64,000 bases of DNA from Pegoplata infirma (Eukaryota > Arthropoda > Insecta > Diptera > Anthomyiidae), in assembly GCA_963921195.1 (NCBI GenBank), contig OY992536.1, positions 109,394,778-109,458,777 of the forward strand. Direction: 5' to 3'. Under the pieces are notes generated by a model that saw only the letters and a list, made by a program, of their open reading frames with translations, was not told the origin of the DNA and searched no databases. Made by a program: the position numbers and the translations under genes. Positions 33,049-45,334 of this stretch are shown piece after piece. Each line of letters starts with the position of its first letter. Positions within the stretch are counted from its first letter, which is position 1.

Positions 33049-33567
33049 TAAAGATGGGCACATGAGAGGCTTAGAGCGTGATTCACATGATTCACGCGTG
33101 AGTGTGACTAAATTCAATTTCACTCACGCGATTGTGAGTGAGTGTGAGTGGAGAAAAAAATTGCGTGAGTGAGTGTGCGTGAGTAAGATTTTTGCGTGAC
33201 TGAGTGTGCGTGTGTCGATTCTCTTGCGTCAGTTTGCGTATCAAATAAGGCAACAAAAAAATTTTAAAATTTGGCTTAACTTAAGATTTCGACCCGAAAA
33301 ATGCAAAAAAAAAATGTTGCTGAAAATTTTGAAAGATTTTTGAATTTTTAGTTTTTGAATTTTTTTTTGGTATAAATAGGAGTGTGTGTCAACGTGAGTG
33401 TGAGTGAAACTTGCATAAGTGTGAGTTGTATTATTAAATTTACTTAAGTGATTGTGAGTAAGTGTGAGTTGAAAAAATATGATCGTGAGTAAGTGTGCGT
33501 GATTCAAAAATTCCTGTTGTGAGCGTGAGTGAGTGTGAGTCAAAAATCACTCATGGGCCCATCTCTA
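33049..33567. mobile_element. Second copy of the ACTCACGC/GTGAGTG MITE family
   Basis: Starts TAAAGATGGGCACATGAG, ends GGGCCCATCTCTA; filled with GTGAGTGTGAG motifs in both halves. The flanks (CCCTCCAC and CACTGATA) do not match, so the TSD is lost or an end is altered. Confidence 0.65.
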
Positions 33568-33815
33568 CACTGATAGAAAAAACCTTCATACCACAAATGA
33601 ATGGAATTCATTAACTTATATCAACATAGATATCTGAACAGAAAAATTGAATTTCGTATCAAAATCATATGCCTGCATAATAAACCTCAACTTTTTGCAT
33701 ATTGCATATAAAAATTGATTTTAATACATATTTAAAATAAATAATAGAAAAAGAGGACCTAACTAAACCTTATTGTGAAAGGAAAGGATTGTAAAAGGAA
33801 CATCATAATTAATCG
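33568..33815. other. No recognised feature
   Basis: AT-rich; begins CACTGATAGAAAAAACC, possibly a lone MITE end. No gene. Confidence 0.3.
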
Positions 33816-33823
33816 GTCTATAC

Positions 33824-34149
33824 CAATGGTTCCCAACCTTTGATTCTCGCCCCACTGGGGGGCAATTTGAATGCTTCAGGGGGGGGAAACGAGCAAATTT
33901 TTAAGGTTTTTTTTTTGTTAAAAAACTAAAAAAATAATTATTTTAGTTATATTATTTGGTTGTTGAAAACTTTTAATAAAAACTTTGTTCAAAAGATGAT
34001 TTTCACAAAAAGTTTGCTTAACTACAAATAAATTTTGAATTTTAAAACAAATTTGAAAAATTTATACATTTTTCTTGAGTGTAGGGGGGACATTTTAGTT
34101 TTTTTAACTTAAAAGTGGGGCATGACCCAAAAAAGGTTGGGAACCATTG
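33824..34149. mobile_element. hAT-like MITE, TIR CAATGGTTCCCAACCT, TSD GTCTATAC (first of tandem pair)
   Basis: CAATGGTTCCCAACCTTTGA left and AGGTTGGGAACCATTG right. TSD GTCTATAC at 33816-33823 and 34150-34157. Contains CGCCCCACTGGGGGGCAA next to the left end and GTGGGGC near the right end. A related copy with its own TSD is at 47016-47342. Confidence 0.9.
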
Positions 34150-34157
34150 GTCTATAC

Positions 34158-34363
34158 CAATGGTTCTCAACCTTTGATTTTCGCCCCACTGGGGGGCAAT
34201 TAGAAGGTTCCAGGGGGGCAATGACCGAATTTCTAGATTTTTTTTAGTCAAATTAAAAATAAAAATTAGAAAAATTAACAAATTTTTCTTGAGTGTAGGG
34301 GGGACAAGGCAATTTTTTAAACTTAAAAGTGGGGCGTGGCGAAAAAAAGGTTGGGAACCATTG
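34158..34363. mobile_element. Second, shorter tandem copy of the same hAT MITE, sharing TSD GTCTATAC
   Basis: Starts CAATGGTTCTCAACC, ends GGTTGGGAACCATTG. GTCTATAC precedes (34150-34157) and follows (34364-34371). About 120 bp shorter than its neighbour through loss in the middle. Confidence 0.9.
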
Positions 34364-34506
34364 GTCTATACTGACTTTTTGTATGGCAACAAAAGAAATC
34401 AGACAAGAATTATATCTGCATACATACACGTAGTATGTATAAGTGTTCTTAATGTGGCTGAAAATGGTACTCTTCCCAACAACCATCATACATATGGGTT
34501 AGTATA

Positions 34507-34844
34507 CACTGAAAAAAACTGGTAAATTCACAGGAAACTGTCTTGTACAAAATTTAGAAGCAAAGTTTTCTGTAATTCTACAAGAGTTTTTAGGTTAGAA
34601 ATTACAAAAAATTTAAATTTGAAAATCTTTACAGAAAAAAAAATATAAATTTACAGAAATAAGGTTAAAAGTTACAAAAACTAATTGTTAATTTAACAAA
34701 AAAACTTTGTAAATTCATAAAAAATTTTAATTACAAGTGGAGCCTTGTAGCATTAAAAGGATTTTTGTTACTTAAATTCTTACAAATAATGTCCCGTAAA
34801 ATTACAGACTTTTTAGTAATTTTACAAAGTTTTTTTTTTAACTG
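34507..34844. mobile_element. MITE, CACTGAAAAAAACT/CAGTTAAAAAAAAAACT termini, TA TSD
   Basis: TA at 34505-34506 and 34845-34846. Interior TTTACAGAAA/GTAAATTT motifs recall 1661-2198. The terminal repeat is imperfect. Confidence 0.45.
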
Positions 34845-34846
34845 TA

Positions 34847-35247
34847 GGAGGTTCATTCTTCCACAGTACTTACTTATACCGATTATTCTACAAAATATAT
34901 ATAAAAAACAGTTATTGGGGTAAACGTTTTACAAACTCAGATAACATTTAATGCCATACATGCTAAAGTATAAGATATGTTGAATGCAAAAAAAAAATAA
35001 AAAAATTATATACAAACATATAAAAACATAATAACAATAAAAAGGGGGTAAAAAACAACAAGAAAACAAATGAAACAAATAAAAACATCCATTTTAACTC
35101 ACATACATTGTACTTGTGGTATCTTGCCAAGATGATGCCCGATTTAAGACAACAAAAAAATCATTGTTTTATTTATACGAGTTTGTAAGATACGAATGAC
35201 TACAAGAATAAATTCATTTGTGCCTGCTGCACTTTATACAATTTGAA
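34847..35247. other. No recognised feature
   Basis: AT-rich spacer (TAAAAACATAATAACAATAAAAAG and similar). No gene. Confidence 0.3.
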
Positions 35248-35795
35248 TAGGGGAAACTTGCACCATGCAAATGCATGTTTTTTGCCGATAGTCTAAAAAC
35301 GATATGGACCAATTATCTTTCTGAATTAAGAAATTTGCGTTAAAATGGCATCGATTTGATTTTGCATATTTTTGCATATTTTGGTTTTAAATGCATATTT
35401 TGTGCATATTTCCAACTTTTAAGTGCATATTTTTGCATATTTTGGCATAAATTAGCAAAAACACAAATTGAAATTTATTTGTTTCAAAAACTATTTTAAT
35501 TTTAAAAATTTATTTTGGAAATAAGAAAAATTATTTTTTTTTCTTTAAGTTTTTTTTATAGATTGTTTTAAGTTCTAAAAAATCTTGCTTATATAAAGTT
35601 TTAAATGTTACTATTTAAACCCGGCGTTATTTTTTGCTTTTTAAGAAGTTTTTTTCTATAAAAACAAGATTTTTATTGTACGCATTTTATTTTTTAGTGC
35701 ATATTTTTAGGTTTTTTAGTGCATATTTTGAGTTTATTAGCGCATATTTTAGGCGCATATTTTCGATTTTTTAGTGCATGAAAATCTCATCCCTA
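35248..35795. mobile_element. Copy of the GCATATTTTT hAT-like MITE
   Basis: Colinear with 16316-16894: CATGCAAATGCATGTTTTTTG, TTTTTGCATATTTTGG repeats, then TTTAGTGCATATTTT repeats, ending GAAAATCTCATCCCTA. The left terminus is altered (TAGGGGAAACTTGCACC), and no TSD is recognisable. Confidence 0.75.
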
Positions 35796-35807
35796 TTAAT
35801 TACCCTA

Positions 35808-35917
35808 AAGGATTACGATTACCATTGTCTTGTTGTAGCGAAACAGATCAATGCCTCTGGTGGGAATAGAACCCACGACCCCTAGACTCACGCTACCAAC
35901 TAGCCTACTGGGGCGCC
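35808..35917 (-). repeat. tRNA-derived SINE, copy A
   Basis: On the minus strand: GGCTAGTTGGTAGCGTG (A-box-like), then GGGTTCTATTCCCACC (B-box-like), then a short body CGCTACAACAAGACAATGGT. The same arrangement occurs at 63790-63904, where the B box is the canonical GGGTTCGATTCCC. The second copy and the shared non-tRNA body make this a SINE rather than a tRNA gene. Confidence 0.65.
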
Positions 35918-36865
35918 TTTTATCCGAATGTATTTATTTGTATTTTTTTCAAGATTGTTTTTAAAATTTTATTATTCTTGAAGTTTTTCTGAATTTTCAT
36001 TAGTATTTTAAAATTTTTTTGAAGTTTTCTGAGCTATTCTTAATTTTTTCATATTTTTCTTCATTTTTTGGAAATTTCTAAATTTTTTGTTATTTGGATT
36101 TTATTAATAACACAGGGCAACACTTTTTTTGCCCGGGTTCTGATAACTAATTTTGAGTATTAGGGGTACGCTGATTTCAAATCTGGCTACCGTTTTTTTT
36201 GGGTCAGCTCTAGTTTTCGAGATATAGCCTAAGGAAACTTTGAAAATAGGCTGTTTTTAGCATGTTTGTGAGTTCATATTTACCAACACTTGTCCTATAT
36301 TCAAAAAGTGAATACGATTTTAGGTATGTTGGATATGCTGATTCCAAAAATGCTCTTGCGCTTGTTGAGTCATCTTTAGTTTTGGAGATATCGCTAATAT
36401 AAAATTTTTAAATTTATTCCCTAGTTAATTTTGTCTGAATATTGATGCCCTTTTTAATAACTCGAAAACTAAAGCTGTCAGAAAAAAGCTTTTGGAATCC
36501 TGGCATCTAATATAGTTAAGTTGGTGTTTAAAACTGAGGCACTAAAATTTTTTTTGGAAATTGTAGCCAAGCAAAATTGGTAAAAAACGCACTTTTTCGA
36601 CTCTTTAACAGAGAATTGATCGCGAATGCGAGCTGATGGAAACAATTGGATAACAGATTCGGAATCAGCACACTAAAATCTATATAAATCAGTTGTCAAA
36701 GGTCAGGCAAATTGAAAAAGGTCAAATTTTGTCAACCTGTGTAATTTTTAAACTTTTTAAATTTCCTTTAAACCAAATGTTCCTGAATTTTTCTGATTTT
36801 TTTATTATAGTATTCCTAGAATATTTTTATAGGTTTCCTTAATTATATTAATTTTTCATTTTTTT
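35918..36865. other. AT-rich DNA with decayed repeats, no gene
   Basis: 35940-36110 is a TTTTTCTGAATTTTC-like degenerate repeat as at 37894-39286. 36170-36600 has CTAGTTTTCGAGATATAGC / TAGTTTTGGAGATATCGC / TAACTCGAAAACTAAAGC modules typical of old dispersed repeats. No coding evidence. Confidence 0.4.
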
Positions 36866-37893
36866 TATACCCACCACTCTAGTGATAGAGGGTATATATA
36901 AGTTTGTCATTCCGTTTGTAACACCTCGAAATATTTGTCTAGGACCCCATAAAGTATATATATTTATGATCCTCGATCGATTTTAAGTCGATCTAGCGAT
37001 GTCCGTCCGTCCGTACGTCCGTCCGTCCGTCTGTCTGTCTGTCCGTAGAAAACACGCTAACTTTTGAAAGACTTTACAGAGGCTACTGAAGTTTGGCATA
37101 TATGTTTGTCATTTACCTGGTCAGGTTGGTATTGCAATCCAGCCAAGTCGGTCCAGTGGTTCAAAAGTTATGAGCAAAAGAGTAAATTTCGGCAAGGGTG
37201 TTTCGCGAATTTACGAGATAAAAAACACGTTAACTTCCGAAAGACAATAACGAGACTACTGAAGCTTAGCATGTATCTTTGTCGTTCCCCGGGTCTGTTT
37301 GGTTTAAAATTTCAGCTCAATCGGTCCAGTGGTTCAAAAGTTATAAACAAAACCCTGAATTTCAGATTAGTTTCATTTAAAATGACACTTGTTTTAACAA
37401 GTTTTAAAAGCATCGGTGGTAACTAAACAATGCTTTTCAAACTTGTTTAATTTTAAAGCAATGCTTTTTAAACTTGTTTAGTTTTAAAAGCATTGGTAAC
37501 TTTAAAATTACACACGAAAAAAATTTTACACTGAAAAAAAATTTTACACTCAAAAAAAATTTTACACTCAAAAAAAATTTTCAAAAAAAAATTTAGTTTT
37601 TTTTTTTACAAAAATGAGAATATTTTGTGTACATACATACGTGCATTCACTCAGAAATATTTTTACAGTAAAAAAAAAAACATTACACTCGAAAAAAATT
37701 TTACACTCAAAAAAAATTAGTAATTTTTCTTTAAAAAAAAAAAATGAGAAAAAGAGTTTTTTACTCAAAATAAAATATTTCTTATCAAAATTGTTAATTT
37801 TTTCACGTTAAAAAATGTACTACCCTTTAAAAAAATGCATTGTGGAGGGTATTCATAGATTCGGCAAAGTCGAATTTAACTTTTCCACTTGTT
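36866..37893 (+). mobile_element. Mini-me-like repeat, copy 2
   Basis: TATACCCACCACTCTAGTGATAG start, (GTCC)n/(GTCT)n at 37003-37045, end GGAGGGTATTCATAGATTCG...CTTTTCCACTTG. The GTTTTAAAAGCA unit is repeated three times (37395-37500), followed by ACACTCAAAAAAAATTTT repeats (37510-37720). Open frames inside are repeat-driven. Confidence 0.8.
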
Positions 37894-39286
37894 TTTTTTT
37901 TTAATTTTCGAAAACTCTTTAACTCTTTTCCTGAGTTTTTTCGATTTTTCAAAATTTTTTATTAAATTTCAGAATATCCTGAAATTTTTTTTAGATTTTT
38001 TTTTTTTAGTTTTCCAAAATATCTTGCTATTTTCTAAATTTTTCAGCATTTATCTGAATCCGAATTTTTTTTCCTGTATTTTCATTATTTTTACATTTTT
38101 TATGACTTTATTTAATTTTTTTTCTGATTTTTCAAAAATTTTACATACTTTTCTTAATATTTAAAAAAAAAAAAAATTCTGAAACTTTATGATTTTTTCT
38201 TAATTTTTTTTATTTGATTTTTTCTGTAAGTACAGATCGAGCACGGGCTCTAATTGTATTTGTTATAAGGGTTCAAGTTGAAAAAATGCAGAAGAAAAAT
38301 TGAATTTCTAAAAATTATAGACATTTCTGGTATTTCCCATACCGGTTTCAAACACCCCAGTTAGTGTTATCATCAGTAGGATTTTAAATGTCGGTTTGTC
38401 TTGTTAATAAAAACTGTTTTTTATATATGTGAATATTTATAGTTTCTACAGAATAAATTTTGACAGTTTTCAACACTACAATTTTTTTTTTTTTAATTTT
38501 TCTGAATTTTCCGAATTTTTCTTAATCTTTTACATTTTTCTTAATTATTCCGAATAATATTTTCTACAACTTTTTAAAAACTTTTCCAAAATTTTCAAAA
38601 CTTGATTCGTTTTTTGGATTTTTCTTTTAATATTTCCGGAACTTTTCAGAATTTTCCTAATTTTATTAATTTATGGTATTTTCTAAATTCCAAATTTCCT
38701 GTTTTTCTTAAGTTTTTCTAAATTTTTCTTAATTTTCTAAATATTTTAGAATTATCCTGAAATTTTAGAATATTTTTTTTAAATTATGTATCTGAATTTT
38801 TCAATTTTTTGCTTTAATTTTCTGAAAATGTTTCCCTATTTATCTGAATTTTTCTGAATTTTCCTTAATTTTTCTAATATTTTCGCTACATTACAAATAA
38901 AACCGAATATTCATGAAATTGTTCTGATTTAATTTAATTTTGCTTTTTTCGGATTTTTTTTTTTTTTAATTTTTCTAAAATTTTCTGATTTTTCCTTCGT
39001 TTTTGAGACTTTTTTTTCAATTTTATTAATTTTACTGATTTTTCTTAAGTTAAATTTTTTCAAAATTTCTAGACTTTCATTTGTTTTCTTGACTTTTTCC
39101 TAAATTTTTCTGAATTTTTCCAGATTCATTCTAAATTTTTTAAGATTTTAGATTTTTTTACCTTCAGAATTTTTCAACGTTTTTAAATTGATCTAAATTT
39201 TTTAGCATTTATAAGAATTTTTCTAAATTTTTTTCCGAATTTTTCTAATTTAAACAGCACAAAGGTCCAAAATGTATGTAAATAGT
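37894..39286. repeat. T-rich degenerate tandem repeat (TTTTTCTGAATTTTTC-like)
   Basis: A strongly strand-biased stretch: T-rich plus strand with recurring AATTTTTCTGAATTTT or CTAAATTTTT. It is interrupted at about 38225-38470 by more complex DNA holding the hammerhead-like sequence. No gene; frames such as 37889-38164 encode only F/L/I/N-rich repeats. Confidence 0.6.
38335..38381 (-). ncRNA. Hammerhead-ribozyme-like sequence
   Basis: Minus strand order: UCCUA (stem I, 38381-38377), CUGAUGA (core, 38376-38370), U, AACAC / GUGUU (stem II, loop of 8), U, GAA-A (core), ACC/GGU (minimal stem III), A (cleavage position, 38340), UGGGA (stem I 3' strand, 38339-38335). All core positions CUGANGA...GAAA...UH are present, and stem I closes with 5 pairs, one of them U-G. 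A short stem III is the form described in Penelope-like retroelements. The U-U next to stem II departs from the usual G-C. No retroelement ORF is visible nearby. Confidence 0.5.
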
Positions 39287-40385
39287 AAACAAGTAGAAAA
39301 TTAAGTTCGACTTGGTCGAACCTATGAATACCCTCCACAATGTCATCTGATAGTAATTTTCTAAAAAAATTTCAAAAAATTGCATCACAAATTTTTTATT
39401 AGAAATATATATATTATATTGAGTAAAACTTTTTTTTAATCAATCAAATTTTTTTGAGTGTAAAATTTTTTTGACTGTCAGAATTTTTTTGAGTGTGACA
39501 TTTCTAAAAAAATTATGTATACATTTTTTTTTGAGTGTAACATTTTTTTAGTGTAAATATTTTTTTTAGTGTACAATTTCTTTGAGTAACAAAATTACTT
39601 TGTAAAATATTTTTGTTGTTTTATACCTATATGCAATACAAAAAAAATATTTCACATATTTCCCACTTTTTATTTTACTTCATTTGATTTTTTTTCCAAA
39701 AATTCTTACTATACACCGTTACATACAGTTACAATAACAAAACAATAACAAATATTTACTTGTCTAACAACTAAACATCACCCCACGACAAGAAAACAAA
39801 CAACAACAAGTTTTAAAAACTGGTATTTCACCATGCTTTTAAAACTTGTTTAACGAGTTTTCAACAGTTTAAGGTGAAACAAATCTGAAATTCAGTGCTT
39901 TGCTTATAACTTTTGAACCACTGAACCGATTTTGCTGAAATTCAAAACCAAATATCCTTGGGGAACGACAAATATATGTGCTAAGCTTCAGCCCCCTCAG
40001 AATTGTCCTTCGAAAGTTACAGTGGTTTTAATCTTGTAAATTCGAAAAATACCCTTGCCGAAATTTACTCTTTTGCTCATAACTTTTGAACCACTTGACC
40101 GATTTCGCTGGATTGCAATACCAACCTGACCCGGTAAATGGAGAACATATATGTCAAACTTCAGGAGCCTCCGTAAAGTCTTTCAAAAGTTAGCGTGTTT
40201 TCAACGGACAGACAGACGGACGGACGGACGGAGGTACGGACGGACATCGCTAGATCGACTTAAAATCGATCAAGGATCATGAATATATATACTTTATGGG
40301 GTCCTAGACCAATATTTCGATGTGTTACAAACGGAATGACAAACTTATATATACCCTCTATCACTAGAGTGGAGGGTATAAAAAG
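39287..40385 (-). mobile_element. Mini-me-like repeat, copy 3 (inverted relative to copy 4)
   Basis: From AACAAGTAGAAAATTAAGTT (39289) to GGAGGGTATAAAAAGG (40371-40387). (GGAC)n/(AGAC)n run at 40204-40252. Uninterrupted, so it gives the empty site for the MITE at 10520 and the CCCAG element at 41568. A (GAGG) variant breaks the GTCC run. Confidence 0.85.
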
Positions 40386-40847
40386 GTCTTATACATATAA
40401 AATCCGACAAATGATTAAAATCGCATCTTAAATCCAAGTGAGCAATTCTAAAATTTAATTAAGTTTTAATATTTGACACATTATCCAATTCAAATTGGCC
40501 AGAGTGTAAAAACACATATGTAAAAATACCAAAAAAAAAAAAAAACATCATACCATAACCAAGGACATCACGATTACTTACATGAATGTACCAGTATGTA
40601 TGTGGGTGGCTAAAATTATTTAAACAAATGGAGAAGGATAAGAGCAAATGTTTTGGTTGCGTACAAGTGCACTTTTTATCAAGACAAAGCATATAATCTG
40701 CGGTACTTGAGAGAAAGTGGTAATACACAGTGTGTATTAGAGTGGGCCGAAAGCCCCTAAACTTGGTTATGGAAATGAAAATTTAGAAAAAAAATTTTTG
40801 TTGCAATTTGGGATTAAAGTTTAGCAATTAGGAAAATTTTGTATTTT
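40386..40847. other. Spacer between inverted mini-me copies
   Basis: About 460 bp of AT-rich DNA, with ATTAGAGTGGGCCGAAA at 40737, a motif also at 3189, 24430 and 47652. No gene. Confidence 0.35.
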
Positions 40848-42048
40848 TATACCCTCCACTCTAGTGATAGAGGGTATATATAAGTTTGTCATTCCGTTTG
40901 TAACACATCGAAATATTGGTCTAGGACCCCATAAAGTATATATATTCGTGATCCTTGATCGATTTTAAGTCGATCTAGCGATGTCCGTCCGTCCGTCCGT
41001 CCGTCCGTCCGTCCGTCCGTCCGTCCGTCCGTCCGTCCGTCCGTCCGTCTGTCTGTCTGTCCGTTGAAAACACGCTAACTTTTGAAAGACTTTACGGAGG
41101 CTCCTGAAGTTTGACATATATGTTCTTCATTTACCGGGTCAGGTTGGTATTGCAATCCAGCGAAATCGGTCCAGTGGTTCAAAAGTTATGAGCAAAATAG
41201 TAAATTTCGGGAAGGGTATTTTTCGAATTTACAAGATTAAAACCACTATAACTTTCGAAAGACAATTCTGAGGGGACTGAAGCTTAGCATATATATTTGC
41301 TGTTCCCCAAGGCTGTTTGGTTTTGAATTTCAGCAAAATCGGTTCAGTGGTTCAAAAGTTATAAGCAATGCACTGAATTTCAGATTTGTTTCACCTTAAA
41401 CTGTTGAAAACTCGTTAAACAAGTTTTAATAGCATGGTGAAATACCAGTTTTGTAAAACTTGTTGTTGTTTGTTTTCTTGTCGTGGGGTGCAGTTTAGTT
41501 GTTAGACAAGTAAATATTTGTTATTGTTAGTGTAACTGTATGTAACGGGAAAAAATCAAATAAAGTACCCAGTAAAAACTTTGTAATAAGTCCCCATTAC
41601 CGCCTGCATTCTATGTAATGAGGGCTCGTTACCTGCTCGATTACTTCTTGTTAACAAATAATGAGTTACCGATAGCCTAATACAAAACCGGTTACATCTT
41701 GTTAATAAATAATGAGTTACCGATAACCTGATACAGAACAGGTTACTGGTAAATACGATTTAAAATATCTGATAAATTGTCTAAACATTTTTTTTTTTAA
41801 TGAAATTAAAAAAATGCTAAAGAAAATTTAGAAAGAACTTGCACATTTAGCTTAAAAAAGATTAACATTTATCTACTTTTTCTAATAAAACTCTGTTAAC
41901 AGAAATTTAAATTCAGGAATTCTAATTAAAACTGGGACAAGGCAAAAAAAAGTTTAGAAAACCAAATTGATATTTAGAAAACTGGATCTAGCTGACACTT
42001 GATAGTGATTTATGAGCCTTAATTAGTCTTTACATAACTTCTATTGAA

Positions 42049-44259
42049 CCCAGTAAAAACTTGGTAATAAGTCCCCATTACCGCCTGCATTCTATGTAAT
42101 GAGGACTCGTTACCTGCTCGATTACTTCTTGTTAACAAATAATGAGTTACCGATAACCTCATATAGAACCGGTTACTTTTTATTAACAAATAATGAGTTA
42201 CCTATAACCTCATACAGGACCGGTTACTTCTTGTTAACAAATAATGAGTTACCGATAGCCTCGTACAGAACCGGTTACTGGTAAATACGATTTGAAATAT
42301 TTGATAAGTTGTCCAAATAAATATTTTTTTAATAAAATTAAAAATGCGAAAGAAAATTTAGAAAGAACTTGCACATTTAGCTTCCCAGCAGAAATTTTGC
42401 TGAACGTTCAGCAGCTTTTAGAAGGGGAACTTGAGTAAAGGAGCGCATCCAATTGCGCTGAATTCATGCATGATTCCCTAAGGCGATGTCCCACTTTAGA
42501 GCGCTAGTTGGATACACAGAAACAGCGCTCTTTAGATGCACTGAAATCACGTGTCTTTAGAGCGCTGATTTAAGCAGAATAAAGATGCTGTAAATTCATG
42601 TATCTTTTTAGCGCTGATTTAAGCAGATTAAAGATGCAGTGAATTCATGTATCTTTGTAGAGCTGATTTAAGCAGAATAAAGATGCTGTAAATTCAAAGT
42701 TGAAATCAAATAACTAAAATTTAAAAAAATATAACAAAAAAATTCATTCGTTTTACTTTACAAAACTTTATTTATGTGAAACAAAATGAAAAAAAAAATC
42801 GGAAGTGAACATCAAAAAAATATCGGAAATTTTCATTTTCACATTTTTTATGGGATTTTTTTGGGGAACAGCGGTCAAAGATTCTATGATTGAAGCGCTC
42901 TTTGCAGCGCTGATTAATGCGCAATAATGATGCAGTCAAATCATGTGTCTTTGTCTAAAACTCATGTTTTTTTATTCAAAAAGTGTTAAAAATATTAAAA
43001 AGGAAAGCAAGTGTGAAATTTTATCAAAAAATAATTACACATTATAAGTTTTATATAAAAAATCTTAAAAAAAAAATAAAATTTTTTCCCCTTCCTTTTA
43101 CTGCATCCCTAAGAGCGCTCTTTGGATGCGCTACGGTATGCTATAAACAGATGCTGTGTCGCCAAAATCTCGATTTATTTCTGCTGGGTTAAAAAAGATT
43201 AACATTTCTCTACTTTTTCTAATAAAACTCCGTTAACAGAAATTTAAATTCAGGAATTCTGATTAAAATTGGGAACAGGCAAATTAAAGTTTAGAAAACC
43301 AAATTGATATTTAAAAACCTGGATCTAGCTGACACTTGATAGTGATTTATGAGCCTTAATTAGCCTTTTCATAACTTCTATTGAAGTTTTCTGAATTTTA
43401 ATTGGCTTTTTCGAAATTGTAATTGTTTTTCTAGAAATGTTGGGGCGTTTTCCAAATTTTAATTTAACTCATTTGTTTGCCTTGTTGTTTAAAGTATGTT
43501 AAAATCGGTTAAAAGATAAAAAACCATCGTAGGCAGTATTTCCCTTAAAAACTTACTCACTCTTATATAACCTAAAACTTAAGATGGTGTTTAATGCGGT
43601 TTCCATGGGATGAGCAGCAGTCGCTTCTGTAAATTTGTTATTGGTCCTGCCCTAAGCAGCCAAATGTTCCTTTCTACGATGTTCTAAGATATATTTTCGG
43701 TCCTTGTATTATTTGAATTTTACAATCAAACATTTGGAGGAACATTGGTTCCGTTGGCTTTTCTTACATTTAGATTGTAGAAATTTTCCCGCTTGGTTGT
43801 TCTTGAAATAACCGCGTTTAACATGAACTTTATCATCCTGACGAATAGGCATGAAGCGAACATTTTACTTTTGACGCAATTCCTTGCTGAGGGAAGACGG
43901 CCAATTTTTAGAACTAATGTATGCTGCTATTTGGTAGCATTTTTGTAAGGAGAGGGCAACTAGTTATATTTGGGCTACTGGTAGCTACTTATTTTTAGGA
44001 CTAATGTATGCTGTTATTTGGTAGCATTTTTGTAAGGAGTGGGTAACGAGTTATTTTTGGGCTATTTGTAGCTCATTATTTGTGGTACTAATGTATGTAG
44101 TTTTTCAGTAGCATTCTCGTAAGCGAGTGGGTATGCGGTCATTACTCCAATGACATCGCCATGTTAAAATAATGAGTGTTTCACCAACCTAGTAACTAGA
44201 TACCACCATCTATTTTAAGGCGAAAACCCCATTACTTGGTAATAGAAGTTTTTACTGGG
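42049..44259. mobile_element. Inner copy of the same CCCAG element, AA TSD
   Basis: Starts CCCAGTAAAAACTTGG, ends AGTTTTTACTGGG. Flanked by AA (42047-42048, 44260-44261). The empty site (CTATTGAAGTTTTCTG) is present inside this very copy at about 43378-43395, which fixes the 2-bp duplication. Between 43500 and 44220 it contains TGTATGCTG-TATTTGGTAGCATTTTTGTAAGGAG repeats. Contains 42384-43188. Confidence 0.8.
42384..43188. mobile_element. CCCAGCAGAAAT-ended MITE, TT TSD
   Basis: Ends CCCAGCAGAAATTTTGC / TTTATTTCTGCTGGG; TT at 42382-42383 and 43189-43190. The outer copies at 41850 and 43190 show the empty site TTTAGCTTAAAAAAG. The interior repeats AGAGCGCT and GCTGATTTAAGCAGAATAAAG units about 38-60 bp apart. 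Confidence 0.8.
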
Positions 44260-45334
44260 AAGTTTTCTGGATTTTAATTGTCTTTTTCTAAATTGTTATT
44301 GTTTTTTCTAGAAATTTTGTGGTGTTCTCCAAATTTTAATTTATTTTTGTTTTTTTGCCTTGTTGTTTAAAGTATGTTAAAGCCGGTAAAAAGGTAAAAA
44401 AACCATCACAGACAGTATTTCCCTTAAAACCTAACTCACTCTTATATAGACTTATAAGATGGTGTTTAATGCGGTTTCCATTAGCTTAGCAGCAGTCGCT
44501 TCTGTATATTTGTTATTGGTAATGTCCTAAGTAGCCAAATGTCCCTTTCTACGAGGTTCCAAGATATATTTTCGGTCCTGTAATATTTGAATTTTACAAT
44601 CAAACATTTGGAGGGAAGGATATCAACGTAAACATTGGTTCCGTTGGTACATTGGATCTTTTCCATTTCCACATTTGCCCGCTTGGTTGCTCTTGAAATA
44701 AACACGTTCAACATGAACTTGTTCAATTTCATATTGGCGGAAGTTGCCCAAAGTTAAAAATTTATTAAAACAATCAAAAGCTGTTATTTTGTAGCATTTT
44801 TGTAAGGAGTGGGAAACGAGTTATTTTTGAGCAACTGGTAGCTACTTATTTTTGGGACTAATGTATGCTGTTATTTGGTAGCATTTTTGTAAGTAGTGGG
44901 TAACGAGTTATTTTTGGGCTACTAGTAGCTTATTATTTGTGGTATTCTCGTAAGCGAGTGGGTATGCGGTCATTACTCCAATGACATCGCCATGTTAAAA
45001 TAATGAGTGTTTCACCAACATAGTAACTACACTGAAAGAATTATTGTTCATAATATCTATGAACATATTTCATAAAACCAAATTCATAGAATCTATGAAA
45101 CAATTCATTGGCTGAATGAATATTCATTAATATTTTGAAATATTTCATAGAATTTTATTCATAGATTTTGTAAGATTCATAGAAAAAATTCATAGAAAAA
45201 AAATGTCATTAATAATTTTTTAAAAATTAAAATAATGTTACAATAATTAAATAATTTGAATAAATATATTAAAAAAATATAAAAAAAACATAAAGAACGT
45301 AAAAAAAAAAAAATATATTGCTGCCCAGGCGGGG

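Noticed and set aside
34289..34525. 78-codon frame and its antisense partners (34042-34489)
   Set aside because: Generated by the tandem hAT MITEs; the repeated 'IDQWFPTFF' is the MITE terminus translated.
35849..35917. Functional tRNA gene
   Set aside because: B box altered (TTCTATTCC), and the attached body recurs at 63790, so it is a SINE.
42099..42284. Open frame with LLTNNELPITSYRTGYF repeats
   Set aside because: It follows the ~50-bp tandem units of the CCCAG element; no other sign of coding.
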